Shown here piece by piece: positions 1 to 13,353 of a stretch of 64,000 bases of DNA. This DNA comes from Gigaspora rosea (Eukaryota > Glomeromycota > Glomeromycetes > Diversisporales > Gigasporaceae). Each line of letters begins with the position of its first letter. Positions within the stretch are counted from its first letter, which is position 1. The position numbers and the translations under genes were made by a program. The stretch is from assembly GCA_003550325.1 (NCBI GenBank), contig QKWP01001241.1, positions 86,530 through 150,529 of the forward strand. Direction: 5' to 3'. The notes under the pieces are model-generated. The model did no database searches. It was not told the origin of the DNA and saw nothing but the letters and a program-made list of their open reading frames with translations.

Positions 1-369
1 AAGGTGTTAATTACTATCCATTTTTTATTGTCTGTTAACAGAATATATATTTATTTTTTACAAAAACTAAACATGGAAAAATTGAAAAAATTGGTAAAAC
101 AAATACATTTGAATATATTCTATTAGTATGTGAATTTTAACTTATTTGGGTTATTACATATTTATTATTATTATAATGATTATAACCTTTTATATTGAGG
201 TATTAATCTTTTTGTACTAGATCATATCTATTTTTTATATTTTATTTCATTGATATTATAGTAGAGCTAATATTAAAACATATATGTCTCAAATTTATAT
301 ATTGTCAGATATAGGCAAAGACAGTAAACTAAAGAATATACTATCTAGTCAATATTCACCTAATTAAAT

Positions 370-930
370 AGAATTTGAAAATTAGCTTGCTTGTGCAATT
401 GTGATCAAGAAATTAAAATAGAGTGTGGCAATTGACTTGCCAATAAATATTTTGTCTTGGATAAAGCCAATAAGCATATACAATATGATTTAAATCAATT
501 CAATAAAGATAAAGAGAACCTCTTTAAGCATGCTTACCAGCTTATAGAGGAGGTTAAGTAATTGAGCTCAGAGTTAAATACTTTAATATTTCAGATTATC
601 TGCAAAGATATTTTTCTTAATGAATTTAAAATCAAAATAAAAACTCTCCAGTTTAAAATAAAAATATTGGAAACAAAACTATTTTCAACTTATAATTAAT
701 CAAAGAAAATTACTGCACTTTGGTATATAAAAATATATTAGAAAGTAAGTTCTCTTTAGCTCAAAAAAATGTAATTTCAATTTAAAATAACTTATTGAAA
801 AAAGAATCTAAGAATTTATCTCTCAAATTTAAAATAGCTGAATTAGAAAATATAAAAAGTGAATTGAAATTGAAGGTTAATGAGCTTGAGTGTCTGAAAT
901 CAAAAAATATATTAAATTTATGAGCTTAAA
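370..930 (+). pseudogene. Decayed coiled-coil protein with N-terminal cysteine cluster
   Basis: One reading frame stays coding-like from about 375 to 705. It begins with a cysteine cluster (Cys-Asn-Cys, then Glu-Ile-Lys-Ile-Glu-Cys-Gly) and continues as a lysine/glutamate-rich, leucine-spaced stretch typical of coiled coil. It is broken by TGA and two TAA codons that read naturally as former CGA and CAA. Near 705 the frame shifts by one, and the coiled-coil character continues to about 920 in the new frame. Family not recognised. The Cys pattern could be a small zinc-binding head like those in retroelement ORF1 proteins, but it lies on the strand opposite the neighbouring LINE, so no link is shown. 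Confidence 0.5.
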
Positions 931-1465
931 GAATCACCTAACAGACTGCTCTGCAATAATTGGTAGAGTAGAGATAAAACCCATTGCAAAGCAATAATAT
1001 TTTTGTGATTAGTGAATCTAGCTATTCTGTAACTATCTTCAGCAATATAAATATTTTGTATATGAAAAAAATATAAATCTAATAGAAAAAATTAATGGTG
1101 AGATTACTAAACTATCAAAAAATAATACTAAAATCAATCCAAAATAAGTGATAAAACTAGCATTAGCAAAAGTAGTGAGGATATTATACCTCAATCTCAA
1201 GAAATAAAAAAATAACACTATATCTTACATAGCTAAAAAATTAACCCTCTCTTTGAATGAATTACATTCTCAGATTTCAGTAGAAGAAATAGAAGCATCC
1301 CTGCTATAGCAAGTACTTTAATGTTATCATTATTAGTATATATTTTTCTTACTTTATTAATTATTGTAGTTAAGTAGTTCAAAATATTAAGATAAAATAG
1401 GACATAGATAAAAAAAGTGAGTAATATGCATTAGATAACCAAATATTAGAATTACTTGAAAATTT
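930..1465. other. AT-rich spacer
   Basis: Low-complexity AT-rich sequence between the coiled-coil pseudogene and the LINE tail. Short plus-strand frames still have a lysine/asparagine-rich look up to about 1290 and may be the far end of the same dead gene, but no motif is visible. Confidence 0.4.
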
Positions 1466-1870
1466 CAATATTTATTTTTTTTTATTTTTTATTTTTTTGA
1501 TGTTAATAGTGAGACCTTGCTCTTATCTTTATTAAATTTAATGGAAACTTTTTACAATTGGAAAAAACTTTATAATTTAAATCTAATGCTAAGAAAAAGA
1601 ACTCAGGCATATAGCTAGATGAAAAAAAGTAGACCTAGTACTTATCTGTGGCCTAAACCAACCAGAGTGGCCAAAGCTTACCTAGATTTGGAGATTAGTT
1701 AATATACTTGAAGGATGTATAAGATATTTAATCCAGTGAGAGTACCAATATTTTACTTTCTGAATAGAGGTATTTATAATAATTATTAGTTTGAGTTAAA
1801 TGTATAGTAATTACAGAAGATCCAGAAGGTATAGGCTGGTTTTGTAAAGTTGCTTATTGGTATTGTAATT

Positions 1871-2206
1871 TTAAAGTACAGTATGGAATCCAAATTTTTG
1901 TATAGATTTGTTGATTAAGATGAAGTAAAATTTAATTATAAGAGAGCTAGCAAGTTTTGAAGATAAAGTAATTTCTTGTATTATGTTTATTAGTTCTAGT
2001 AGAATAAGGCCTGATAGAGTTGAGTATAATAAAGGCTTATATGAAAAATGGTGGATTTGAAAACTATCAATTTTTAAGATTTGGGAGTAAAGATTCTTAG
2101 TCTGAGTTGGAAAAATATCTAGTTTGTAAGGACTAAATATTTGGTTTAAAGAAATGTTTATAAGGTCCAGTAATAGATTGGTATCTGGACAGAGGGCCCA
2201 GTGCAA
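1871..2206 (-). pseudogene. LINE C-terminal region after RNase H
   Basis: This uninterrupted stretch of about 110 codons continues the LINE polyprotein beyond RNase H. It starts with HWALCPDTN and is rich in Leu, Ile and Ser. No catalytic motif is visible. Its survival as an open frame while the upstream domains are broken is probably chance in a short stretch. It is part of the dead element, not an independent gene. Confidence 0.5.
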
Positions 2207-2584
2207 AGCACTACTTGCCTGTTGGCATATATGACAAATGTTAGGGTATAATGGGTATCTTTTATGAAGGATATATAAGGAGGGAAGCTCATCTAGTAAT
2301 AATTTGACTCTAAAAGATTTTAGAGTAGAAGATTGAAAGCTATATGAAAAATTGGTAATTTTTTGGTTATTATTAATATATAACCATAAAGCATTCTAGT
2401 TAATAAGTTGTGAGATTGAGTTCCATTGTTGAAAGTGGTTTTGTGATGTCCACTATGCAATTATATGTGCTCTGCAAATTGTTCTGATACTGTGATGTAT
2501 AGGAAGTTCCATTGGGTAGTTATCTGAGGTTAGTGTATACTAAGAATTATATATATTGTTTGGATTAAAAATAAGATAAGGTGC

Positions 2585-3000
2585 TATGTGATGATTATGT
2601 ACTAGTTAGTCAGCTTTGTTATTAAAATCATTATCTTCATGTGGTCTAATTTTGTACAAAGTGATATTAAGATTATATGATTTAATTAGATTGAGTAGTG
2701 TATTCCAAATTGACCAGTAGGGGATATTTAAGAAGTTTGGAAGTGGCATAGTATTGGTTAAGTTTTGGAATTTAGATATAACTGATTGTGAGTCTGTATA
2801 AATTTGGATAGTACAGTTTCTGGGAGCTGTACTAATTGCAGCTAAAATTGCAAGTAATTCTAATTATGAGCATAGCCAATATTTGGTTTGTACTTGAAAG
2901 GTGTATATGATAGTTAGGTTGTCTAATTGTATCTAGCCAATTCCCATAAAGCACTGAGAGTTGCCTAGATTAATAAAAGAGCCATCTGTATAAAAAGTTA
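2585..3000 (-). pseudogene. LINE RNase H domain, broken
   Basis: Ribonuclease H would remove the RNA strand during retrotransposition. In order, the minus-strand translation shows FYTDGSFINLG (first catalytic Asp), a LELLAILAAI helix carrying the Glu, IYTDSQSVI (second Asp) and a final HEDNDFNNKAD block (His and last Asp). All four catalytic positions are still recognisable. The reading frame is nevertheless stopped by TAA just before the Glu helix and by TAA after the last Asp; both are explained by CAA to TAA. It sits directly downstream of the reverse transcriptase, as in I/jockey-like LINEs with RNase H. Confidence 0.85.
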
Positions 3001-4099
3001 GTTTTGAATAACTACTATTATAATTTGTAAAAGCCTGTAAAGTATTACAAGCTTGACTTGGTTCAAATATAGAAGGAAGTTGTGTAGTAGAAATATTAAG
3101 ATTTGGTAATAATAGTATTTAAATTGGGTTTCTAAGTGTATTTGAGTATATAAGATCTAGAAAATTAGCATTTAAGTTAATTGTTTTGTCAGAATTTAGT
3201 TTGCCAAAGAATTTTGCAGCATGACTAGTAGGTATTAGAATAGTACATTTGTTTTTGATTATTTTTGTATTAAGAGGACAGTTACTATATGATGATATTG
3301 GAGGAGTTGGATATAAGTTTGTAAATTGTATTTGAAAAGAATATTGCCAGTGTATTATTAGTGTAAAGTCTGATGTAGTTGGTTGGTAAAGAGCTTTATC
3401 TATAATGACTTGGTCATTTAACAGTATAATAAGCCAAGGTATGGCATGTTTTGAAAAGTAACCAGTAGTATAGCTATAGTAGTTTGTAGGAGGTAGATTT
3501 GTATGTGAGTAGATAGTATGTTTATAAGAATGGCTAGTAACTTTATCTTCTAGAAAAGTAAACTATTGAGGGGTTCTACCTTTAGGAATTTTATATAGTC
3601 TTGGTGAAATATGTTTCTATTCTAACAGATATGAGTTGTTATAATTGTGAGTTGGTCAAAAAAAGTAGATGATGATACTGAATTGGTTTTTTAAAAGTTG
3701 TATATTTAGGATGTGAAGCCAGAATAGATTCCAAAAAAGTTGAACCTTCTTGGACTACAAAAGGAAGATTGTAATAAGAGTTAGTGCTTATTGACCAGTT
3801 TAGGTATTTGTAGAGCTAGATTATTTTAAAAGTTGTAGTTAATTTGTTAGGACCATCAATTGTAGGATTAGGGTGTAAAAAAATACTTATAGGTGACCAA
3901 AGGTTATTTTGAAGTTGTTGAACTCTAATAAGAGTAGTAGTACTTAATAGGTTGTTGTTGTTTAATCTCTTAATAAAGTTAGATATATGATGTTGGAGTT
4001 GAATATCCCAGATGTTTTTATTGCATTGTAAATTTGAGGGTAGAGTAAAGTACTAGTAGAGATTGTACGGTTAAGTTTGGCTTTATGCCTATGTGCTGT

Positions 4100-5345
4100 G
4101 TTAGAATTTTGTTACATGTTGGCTGACTTAGTACAATATTTTGTAACCAATATTCTATTGTAGGAATAATGATAGTATTAATAATATAACATGCTTGGGT
4201 ATCTGTAATTTGTTTTGCACGAGCAATTTGTATAAGCTGGTTTGATTTAGCAATTATAAGTCAAGTTTGTTGAAATTGTTTATTATCTAAAGTAAACCAA
4301 CATTCTAGAAATTTAAAAGGCTGATTTGGTTGTTGTAAAGAAAGAGGATGATTGTTGTATATAATTGGGTTGTAGTTTTGTTGTTTGATATTGGTTGAAA
4401 GTATTGATTTGGCTAGATTAACTTAAATATTTGCTATGCAATAAAAAGACTCTGCAATAGTAAGTATTTTGGAAAGCTTTGTTTGGGATAGTGCTATCTA
4501 TAAGGTATCATCCATATAAGCTAGCACAGAACATTTGGTCTGTAAATTGTCAGTTGAAAAATTTTTAAGATTGGTAAACCAAGATGTTTCAATTGTATAA
4601 CCAGGTGAGTTTGAGTATATATAAGAGATAAGAGGGTCATAGTAGATTCACCAGAGAAGGGGTGTTATTGTTTCTCCTTGTTCAATACCATTTTGAACAT
4701 TGTAAGACTGTGTAAGCCCCAAATTAGTAATAAAATTGTTTTGTTGATCGGTTAAGATGTTAAGAAGAGTATTAATAATATTAGTGGGCAGAAGTAGATA
4801 TGTAAGGGCATGTTCTAAAAGAGTAAGATTTATAAAGTTATAATCTTTACTCATATCTTGTAATAGAAGCCAAATCTCTTTGTGGTTACAGTTTGCATCT
4901 TCTATAAGATTGTTGAGGATATGGATAGCAATGGGTGTACTATTTCCAGGAAGAGCAAAATAGTTATATGGTGAAAAAATAGGATGTTGTAAAAAAACTT
5001 GATTTAGTTTATTGGTAATGATTTTGGTGGTAATGATTTTGGTATAGATTTTCTGGTATGTTCAATAAGGATTATTAAATGTGTAAGACTGAGATTACAT
5101 CAAAAGAATTATTTTTTGGAATAGAAAAGATTCTTTCTCTTTTCTATTGTTTGGGGATTGAGTTTTGTATAAGACATCAGTTAAAAAAGGATGTAAAAAT
5201 AGTAATACCAGTTGAGTTAAAATATTTGATCATTTCATAGCTTATACCTGTAGGACTATAGGCTTTACAATTAGAGAGTTGAGAAATTGTTTGAATAACC
5301 TCATCTTCTGTTATAGGCAGAGTTAATGGAATATACCATCCAGAC
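4100..5345 (-). pseudogene. LINE reverse transcriptase domain, broken
   Basis: The domain makes cDNA from the element RNA at a nicked target. Near 5200-5340 the translation has the typical palm-entry stretch (Lys-Ala-Tyr-Ser-Pro-Thr-Gly-Ile-Ser). It is followed by a QDMSKDYN-like aspartate motif and, in the open stretch 4648-4854, NGIEQGETITPLLW, the equivalent of the family motif GxxQGxxxSPLLF. The catalytic YMDD lies at plus 4507-4518 (reverse complement). Two codons past the second Asp there is a TAG where related elements usually carry Trp, consistent with TGG to TAG. The QG motif and YMDD are in the expected order and spacing. Confidence 0.85.
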
Positions 5346-5799
5346 TTAATATGTGGTAGTAGATAGTATCTTTGGTGCCAGAAATTATTAAATAAATTTT
5401 GATTAATAGGTCTATTATATGCAGTCCAGTTATTGAAATGTGACTAGATATGTTGTTAGTAATAAGTTGGTTTTGAAGCTTAATATTTGTAAAATGGACA
5501 GGAGGTTTGTAGCAATCAAGTATACTATTTATAGCCTGTGTAGGTTTAGTTACAAGAGATTCACATCTTTTTCAGAGGCTTGGTTAATTTGTTGTCAAAG
5601 AAGAAGAGGGTATTCTAAATGGTATGCATAATATATTTGTTTCCAAATACTTTGTGCATGTAGAAGCCATATTTGAATTTGATCAGAATCAAGTGATGTA
5701 AGGAAGTTGAGATTATACTTTGCTTTTGAGTTGATAAATAAAATATGTGAATTGATGTAAGATAAGTAATTCATGAAATTGCTTTTTAAGAGTTTAATA

Positions 5800-7170
5800 A
5801 GATGTCCTAGTTTTTAGTATAGAAGAAACTCGCATTTTGGCAGAAAATCACAGATTTAATGGGTCATGTGCCTCAAAATAAATACAAGTAATAAACTGGT
5901 TGTGAATAGATATTAAATCAACTAATACAAAATTACCAATCAAATTTCAAGTAACTCTATCAATTACAGAATTATAGAGACATGTACCGATACTACTAAA
6001 GCTTTACTTAAACGACCAATTTATTTATAATTGTCAGCATGGATTAATGCCATCAAGTCCGGTTTGTTATTTTTTTTATAGATCTCACATTTGCATAGCC
6101 TTAGCCTTCTAACAATTACTCCCCTACGTAAACTTAAGATCTGATAAACTTATCATTTCCTCTAGAAAAAAGTTATGTAGCTAAGTTTAAATTTTGCTTT
6201 TATTTTTTTTTATAATGTTGTAAAGATAGCATTTACTATTATATTCATTAATAATCAATTTTAATAAAAATAATTTCTTTTACTTTTAGTTTTGATGCTT
6301 TTGTTGTTAGTTTAATATCAAATGAAAAAATTGTATATTGACAATGGTTGCTAAGTGCTGAAGGTGTATTGAGTGATTAATATGGGTAAAAACCAATTCA
6401 AAAGATATGAAGAAAAAAGTTTTTAATTTAAAAGTGATTTGACACAGGCTATTTACGATAGAAAAAATTGTTAACCTATATATTTTTATATGGGCAAATA
6501 CTTTTATTTCCAGGTCATCCGAACTTAACAAAAAAAAATAGTTAAAAAGTGCTGAATCGAATTTCAAACAAGTTGAACAGTTGCTTTTTATCTGAAAATG
6601 CAAAAAAAACAATATATTTTATATGAAATAACAACAATTCATATTGTTTTTTCTTAGTATATGTAATAATAAATTTGCCAATAAATTATTAAGTTGTATA
6701 AATATATTTTTTTACAAAAAAAGAATTAATGAATATATATGGTCAACTATTTAACCTTCATGCTCAAATTGTAGTTATAGGTGCAGAAATATAATCATGC
6801 CGTAATCAAATACAAGTTGTTATTAATAATAATTGTTTTTGGTGGAAGTAATTATATTAATTTAACTATTTATAATGTTATGAATATACTTGATATTACC
6901 ATATTACCACTATGACTTGGTTAATGCAAGCACAGTCTCAGTCTGTCCTTATATATGTTCTTATATATGTTGACTATACCGCTACTATTGCCAAATTGAA
7001 ATTATTCTTTATATTGGTGGGCATGGTAGTTTAATAGCATAAATTGGATATAACTATATGGTGTGACAATAGGGGCAGATTAACTAACGTTATTTGTAAT
7101 ATATGATTATTAATTGCAGATTTTTTATAGGCTATATATATAAATATTAAATAAAATTTACATTTTTTAG
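5800..7170. other. AT-rich spacer without recognisable gene
   Basis: No coding-like frame with a recognisable motif. Short open frames here are AT-biased and uninformative. Homopolymer A/T runs are frequent. Confidence 0.4.
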
Positions 7171-7177
7171 CATAAGT

Positions 7178-7407
7178 ATCTGACAAAAGTATATATGATT
7201 TTTTAAATTGAAGCTCTCAACTAGCTCTATATGGTAATAGAGCTATTTTTTTAAAAAATTTTGTAAAAAATTAATTAAATAATTAATAATTATTTATGTA
7301 ATAATTAAATGATTTTAATAAACTATTGAAAAAAAGTAACTCTATTACCATGTAGAGTTAGATAAGAGCTTCAAGTTAAAAAAAATTATATACTCTTTTG
7401 TTAGATC
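7178..7407. repeat. Foldback element with about 75-base arms
   Basis: The left arm starts at ATCTGACAAAAGTATATA and the right arm ends with the matching complement TATACTCTTTTGTTAGAT. Inside, the arms continue to pair through a segment containing CTCTATATGGTAATAGAG and its partner CTCTATTACCATGTAGAG. The central 80 or so bases are A/T-only filler. No target duplication identified. Confidence 0.7.
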
Positions 7408-7528
7408 TTGTGCCAATAAATATTTAGTTTTATAATTATTTTTTTAATTAGCATGTAATTCTAATATAGGATATTAAATGAAATCGTTATTGTTGAAATT
7501 TATTCTAATTAGTTAGTTTAGTCTGCAC

Positions 7529-7970
7529 CAGTGTTAGAAATTCAAAAAAAAATTTGATTTTTGTGAACATAAGTTTTTTTTATAATGTTCACATCAAAAA
7601 TAAAGTTTTTTTTATAATGTTCACATCAAAAATAAATATGTTCACATAGTAGAATTTAGATAATGAATATTTGCAATTGACCAAAAGTTGATTATATCTA
7701 AAAATAAGCTACTCACAGATTTTTTGTATTCAAAATTGTCCAAAAAAGGTAGTTTATTTTTGAAATATATGGTAAATATAATCTTTATATTAATAAATTA
7801 TGAATAAGGAATTATAAAATTAAAATTTATATTCATACTATGTGAACATAAAATATAAAATTTTTGATTTTTTATGTTCATACTATGTGAACATAAAATA
7901 TAAAAACATTGATTTTTTAAAAAAATTTATGTTCACCGTGAACACTATAAATATATGATTTCCAACACTA
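7529..7970 (+). mobile_element. hAT-like MITE, copy 1
   Basis: This miniature element has terminal inverted repeats CAGTGTTAGAAAT and ATTTCCAACACTA and inner direct motifs built on ATGTTCACAT. It carries imperfect 8-base flanks GTCTGCAC (7521-7528) and GTCCACAC (7971-7978) that differ only by transitions. It encodes nothing. A second copy in the opposite orientation lies at 21451-21865 and matches almost along its full length (my estimate about 90%). The CAGTG terminus and 8-base duplication are hAT hallmarks. Confidence 0.8.
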
Positions 7971-7979
7971 GTCCACACC

Positions 7980-8480
7980 CTAACGTAACAATGCGCCAAA
8001 ATATTATAATCGATATTCGTAATATTCGATGTGTGCCGTAACATTTATATAATATATAATAGCAATAGTTAGTTTGTGCTTTAAAATTTAACATGCTAAT
8101 ATTTAATGTACGTGAAAAGAGCAGAGCGCCATTAATAAAAAATTCTATGCTCATTAGAATTTTTAAATTCATATATGTTTTAAGAATTAATGTGCACTAT
8201 ATTTATTACACAAAAAATAAAATTTTTATGTGCTTATTTTGTGCACATTCGAAAAAATCTATGTTCACTATAGTACACCAGAATCCATATGTAATGTGTG
8301 ACCTACCCACAATTTTGATGAATTTTAGACTCTGATCAGTTAGCAAATTATGTGATTTAGTGTGATTAAGGACATCACTTTTAATATAATTAGCAAGTGA
8401 TCGCAATGATGCTCAATGATAATTATATTTACATAACATTTTTATTTAAAATTTGAATATGCAATTTATAATATAATTAA
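7980..8480. other. Spacer without recognisable gene
   Basis: Mixed AT-rich sequence. Overlapping short frames on both strands show no motifs. Confidence 0.35.
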
Positions 8481-10069
8481 TAGCTATCCGTTTCACATTT
8501 GTACTAAATTTATACAATATAAAAAAATATTTTTTGAGCCATCTGTTTAATAAATTTTATTTAAACTTTACTCAAATAAATTTTGATATTAGACTAAAAT
8601 TTGTGTACAATTTGAAAAATATTTATTAATAAAAATTTTTTATAAATTAGGTTTAAAACTATTGTTTTTCTTTGAAAATTTTCCATACTTAATTTAGTAT
8701 AGTAATAAAAATTAATTTTGCTAAAAATTTTTGATAAAATTGTAAAAATATAAAATTTTTAGATTATATTGGTTCTAATTTAATTGTAAAAAAATTATTT
8801 TATTTAAAAAATAATTTTTTAAAATAGTTTATATAAGCCTGTTTATGGTAATACAAGTTTAAATATAGTTAGTCTATTTCTATATTTGTATAGTAAATCA
8901 TATGTTTTTATTAATAAATTTTATAAAAAAATTAATAAACTTAAATTTCTTATAACTTTTTATCTACTAATCCAATTTTAATGATTTTACTACTATTAAA
9001 ATCAGAAAAGCTAGCTCTACAACATATTAATATTTGAAAGAAATTTAATCAAAAATTTTACTATTTATATTTTTTTTAAAAAATTTGACTAAAACTTTAA
9101 TATTAAAAAAATATCTAAATAATTTTATTATTTCTAACATATTGTATATTAATATAATATATTAAAAATTTTATAATTAATAATTTATTTAATTAAAACT
9201 AAGTTTTAGAATTAAATATACTATAGTTTAAATAATAAAAATAAATAAAAAATAAATAAAATATATTTTAGTTAATTTTTTTAAAACTTAATTATTGAAT
9301 TTTATATTGAATTATTATATAAATCTTTAAAAATCTATAACTTTTGATCCACTAATCCAATTTAGATAATTTAACTATCAAAATGATTCTCTCAATGAGA
9401 TAATCATTTTGATAGTTAATTATTTAAATTGGATTAGTGGATCAAAAGTTATAGGCCTTTTATTATTAAAATTGTAATGTTACACAAGAACATATTAGTA
9501 CTTTATTCAGTACTATAACTTTTTTTTATATAATAACTTAAATAAAATTTTACAGGCTTTTTTGTAATTGTTATACCAAGTTACTTGTTTAATAGTGCAA
9601 AGCAACAAGTGATTTAATTAGTTAACTTTTACAAAAACTAAAATTTTTTAGATATTTATTAATTTTTTTTAAAAAATTAAACAAATTTGAATTTTTCAAA
9701 AAAATATTAAATCAAAAATTATAATATATTTTTTTAAAAAGATGTTTTATATATACTCAGTTATTATATATATTTTTTTAATTACTTATTAATATGTAAA
9801 AATTTGAGCTATTGTATTTAATTAAAGTGTATAAAAATGGTATATTATATTTAATAAAATTATCAATATACAAAATTTTTTAAACTTGCAAAATAAAGCT
9901 TTTGTTGAATTAGCTAACTTTTAAATATACCAAAATAAAGACAAATATATATTTATATATTATATAAATTTAATTTAAAGTTAATAAAAAAAATTTTTCA
10001 AAATTTAATTTTATAACTGTACTAAATTTAGTATTTTGTACTAAATTTAGTACAGCAAATGGATAGCCA
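8481..10069. mobile_element. Possible 1.6-kb TIR element, AT-rich, non-coding
   Basis: The left end TAGCTATCCGTTT followed by GTACTAAATTTA is mirrored at the right end, where GTACTAAATTTAGTAC precedes AAATGGATAGCCA. The inside is almost pure A/T with no coding signal. It contains the foldback core motif at about 8950-9020 and a near-perfect 120-base palindrome at 9335-9454. Ends match only over about 12-20 bases with gaps, so the boundary call is tentative. Confidence 0.45.
9335..9454. repeat. Near-perfect palindrome carrying the shared foldback core
   Basis: Two arms of about 55 bases read CTATAACTTTTGATCCACTA outward and pair almost perfectly with TAGTGGATCAAAAGTTATAG, leaving only a few unpaired central bases. 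The arm sequence is the core motif seen again at 13591-13900, 51845-52160 and elsewhere. Confidence 0.85.
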
Positions 10070-10396
10070 TTAAAATTTTCTCAAGCATTATTTTCAATGA
10101 GTGATTGTAATAATGCTCATTTTTAGAATCAATTAAAATAAACATTATAGTCAATATTTGAGTAGTTCTTCTATTATTTGTTAAATATTATTGACAAAAA
10201 ATAAAAAAATAAAAAAATAAAGCAACTATTAAACAAAAAGCAAATACTACAGAATTTTATTGTTGTATTGAATAAATATAAAATAATTTATTTATATATA
10301 TATAATAAAATATATAAATTTAAATATAAAAACAGAATAAGTTAATATAGTATTTTAAAAATAATATTATAATTGTTTAATATATTCTATTGCTTC

Positions 10397-13225
10397 TTAA
10401 AGATCTTTATCTATATTATTATTATTATTATTATTAGTATTATTTTCATTATTGTCACTATCGCTATCACTATTACTATTATTATTATAATTATTATCTA
10501 TTTTTTCATCTAAATTTTCTTCTTCCAAATCATCTTTTGTTAATTAATCAGTTCCAGTTTTTTCTAATCTTTTTATAAATAATTTAATATTTGAAAAAAT
10601 TCATTTTTTATAATATTCTAAACAATAATTACATCTTAAATATTATAACAATTTGTATGATAAGCATGTCCACATATATATACTTTTCCATTTAATTTAC
10701 TAAATGATTTTTTACATTTATCATATATATCTTTTGCTGGTCCACGTGATGTAAGATAACCTGTTGAAAGATATTTAAGCTCTACATTTTCATATAATCC
10801 AGCTATATAATATTGAGTAGTTTTTTGAATTTTTATTTTTTTACTCTTATTAAGATTAAAATAAAATTTTTGAAAATGTTTTATAAAAAATAAACTACTT
10901 TTTTTTGTTAAATAATCTAATTGTTTAGAATTATATATATATAATTGTTTTGGTTTTAAAATATCAAGTTGAGTTTTGTTACGATTATAATCTAATATAT
11001 ATTCTTGTTGTTTAATTTCTTTAATAGTACTATATAAATTAATATTTGCACAAAGATGACTATGGTATTTTCTACAAAATAATCATTAAAATTTACTAAA
11101 TGATTAAATAAAACTTCAGTTAAAGGATAATTTATGTCATGCCAATAAAAATAATCTGAAAGAAATACTAAAGGTGCTTTGTTATAATTTTTTCTTTTCC
11201 ATCTAAGTGCAAATATCCATAATTTAAATATAGTTTCAATATATTGATCAAATGAACCTGATCTAAAAAGTACTGCATATATATCTAATGTTGAAGGTAT
11301 TAAATTATCTAAAATATCTAATAGCATACAATTTTCTATATCTTTACATATAGTATCAAATTTAATTAAAATTATATGAGCTATAGCTTTCCACCCTTTA
11401 TGAATTAATTCTAAAATTAAATTAATTCTCCATGGTTTTGGTTTTTGACTAATTTTTTTTATCACCAAAAACAAATTGAAAAAATTGTTCAAAAAAAGTA
11501 TAATGAACATTCTCAAAAATTTAAAGAAACATGAAGTGGACCTAAAATTGGAATAAAATTTTTAACATTATTTGATATTAAATTTGGATTTAATCTAGAT
11601 TGTGTAATTATTTTTCTAACAAATAATTGTTCTGGCCAATCTGCAATAACTGGAATTATATTATTTTTTAAATATTCTGATAAAGTATTAATATTTGTAA
11701 TCATTTTAAGAGCTTTTAAATAATCATCCATTGAATGTAAATTTGATTTTTTAACTTTAACTACTCTTATATTTTTCATTAATCTTTCTTCTTTTCGTTT
11801 TTTAATTGCATTATCATATATATGTAAAATTAATAAATCAATATGATTTTGGGAATTAAATTGAAGATTTTGAGAAGATATCCATTCCATTTTACATTCA
11901 TTGTAACTTGTATCAAAACAACCATTATATTTAGAAGTTAAATTAAATATAATTCTAGTTGGTTCAATATTTTCTGGATTAAAAAAAGAATAACCATTTA
12001 AAATTGCCAAAATTGGTTTTGATTTTCAATTAGTTTAGTTACACATGTTGCTAAATGATTTGCAGTTGAAAGTGTTGTATTATTTGGTTGTTGTAATGTA
12101 TGAATATCATAAAAATCATCAATATTAAAACAATGAAAATTATTTAACTAAATACATTAAAATTAATATATATATATATTATTAATATTTTATATTAAAA
12201 ATTGTTAAAAAAATAAAATATTTACTTATATGTGAAGCAAAGTATTCATTAATTATTATTGAATGATTATTTTTAATTTTTTTTTTATAATTATATAATG
12301 TTTTTGAACTTATAGTTATTCCAGTTTTTATAAGAAAATCTATTCCAGTTTTACTTAATCCACAAGATGATAAGTATAAACTAAGATCTGTTTTATATTT
12401 ATTTATATTTAGACTATGTAATCCAGCTAAAAGATAACATTGACTAATAATTTGTTGCTGTGCTTTTATTTTATTTTTTTCAGTTCTTCTTTTAAGAACT
12501 AATGCATTTGTCATTTTATCTAAAAATCCAATTAATTGAGGTTCTTTGTTTCAATTAATTGTTTAAAATTATTTGGATCTAATAAATAATCATTATTTTG
12601 TTTTTTATATTGATATAAAATTTTTGTTAATAATTGTAATTGATTAGAAAATAAATGTTGTTGTGCTTTAAATAATAAATTAAATTATATAAATTAATTA
12701 AAAATTTTAAATTTATAAATAATATTATATGTAGTATATATTATATAGTAATAATTATAAATAATAAACTTACATGTTTGAATTAAATTATTATTTTCTT
12801 AAATATTTTGATCAATTATTTTATTAATCAATTTATTAAAATTTGATCGATCAATAAATATACCATTATTAACAATTTTTATTTTTATATTTGAAAAATT
12901 ATTAAGATCTAAATCTATATGTTCTTCATAATGTTTTAGATAATCAATTGGTGCATTAAAATTATTTGAAATAATTTTACTATATTCAATTATATCACCA
13001 AATCTATAAAAGTTGCTGGTTTAGTATTTTAAGATTCTTGACTTGCAGCAAAATTAACAATATTCATATAATGTTCAAACCAAATTTGATCTTGATTAAC
13101 TTTTAAATAATTATATTGTAAATCAAGATATTGATCAATTTTATTTTTAAGATCTTCTGTCACATTTCTGTAAGATTTAACTGAATTATTGCAGCACAAG
13201 GTCCTGTAAGCTTTTGACGAGGCAT
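10397..13225 (-). pseudogene. Broken multi-exon gene, multicopy-type family with C-terminal zinc motif
   Basis: The start is ATG at 13225 (MPRQKLTGPCAAII). Coding-like blocks follow at about 12530-13200, 12240-12514, 11513-12120, 10992-11516 and 10397-10990. GT-AG introns are plausible near 12665-12775 and 12145-12230. Frameshifts (13.19, 12.0, 11.5, 11.05 kb) and stops readable as CAA to TAA break it. Central blocks are Trp-rich (PKPWRINLILELIHKGW; RSGSFDQYIETIFKLW; ALRWKRKNYNKAPL). The C-terminus has CGHAYHTNC then CNYC, a RING-like metal site, and ends in an acidic Asn/Ser/Asp tail encoded by AAT repeats. I recall similar sequences as abundant lineage-specific proteins of Rhizophagus, but function is unknown to me; a transposon-derived origin is possible. 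Confidence 0.7.
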
Positions 13226-13353
13226 TTTGAAAATTTAAAATATTTATAAATATTTATAATAAAAAAAATATTTAAAAAACAAAATTATTTATACAAATAA
13301 CAGGTCCTTATATAATTTTTAAAAAACATATTATTACCAAATAAAACTTTATA

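Larger units (their letters stand above)
1466..5790 (-). mobile_element. Degenerate LINE (non-LTR retrotransposon), endonuclease part missing
   Basis: Read on the minus strand, the region gives in order the N-terminal part of a LINE reverse transcriptase, the catalytic palm, an RNase H domain, and a C-terminal tail open at 1871-2206. It ends in the conserved tail GAGCAAGGTCTC (plus 1511-1522, reverse complement) followed by an A-rich run at 1471-1500. Numerous in-frame TAG/TAA codons and frameshifts make it inactive. The upstream apurinic-type endonuclease is not found here, so the copy is 5' truncated or interrupted around 5.8 kb. The 5' boundary is approximate and no target duplication was identified. 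Confidence 0.85.

Noticed and set aside
7945..8406. Overlapping short frames on both strands
   Set aside because: All are AT-biased, motif-free and partly inside the MITE.
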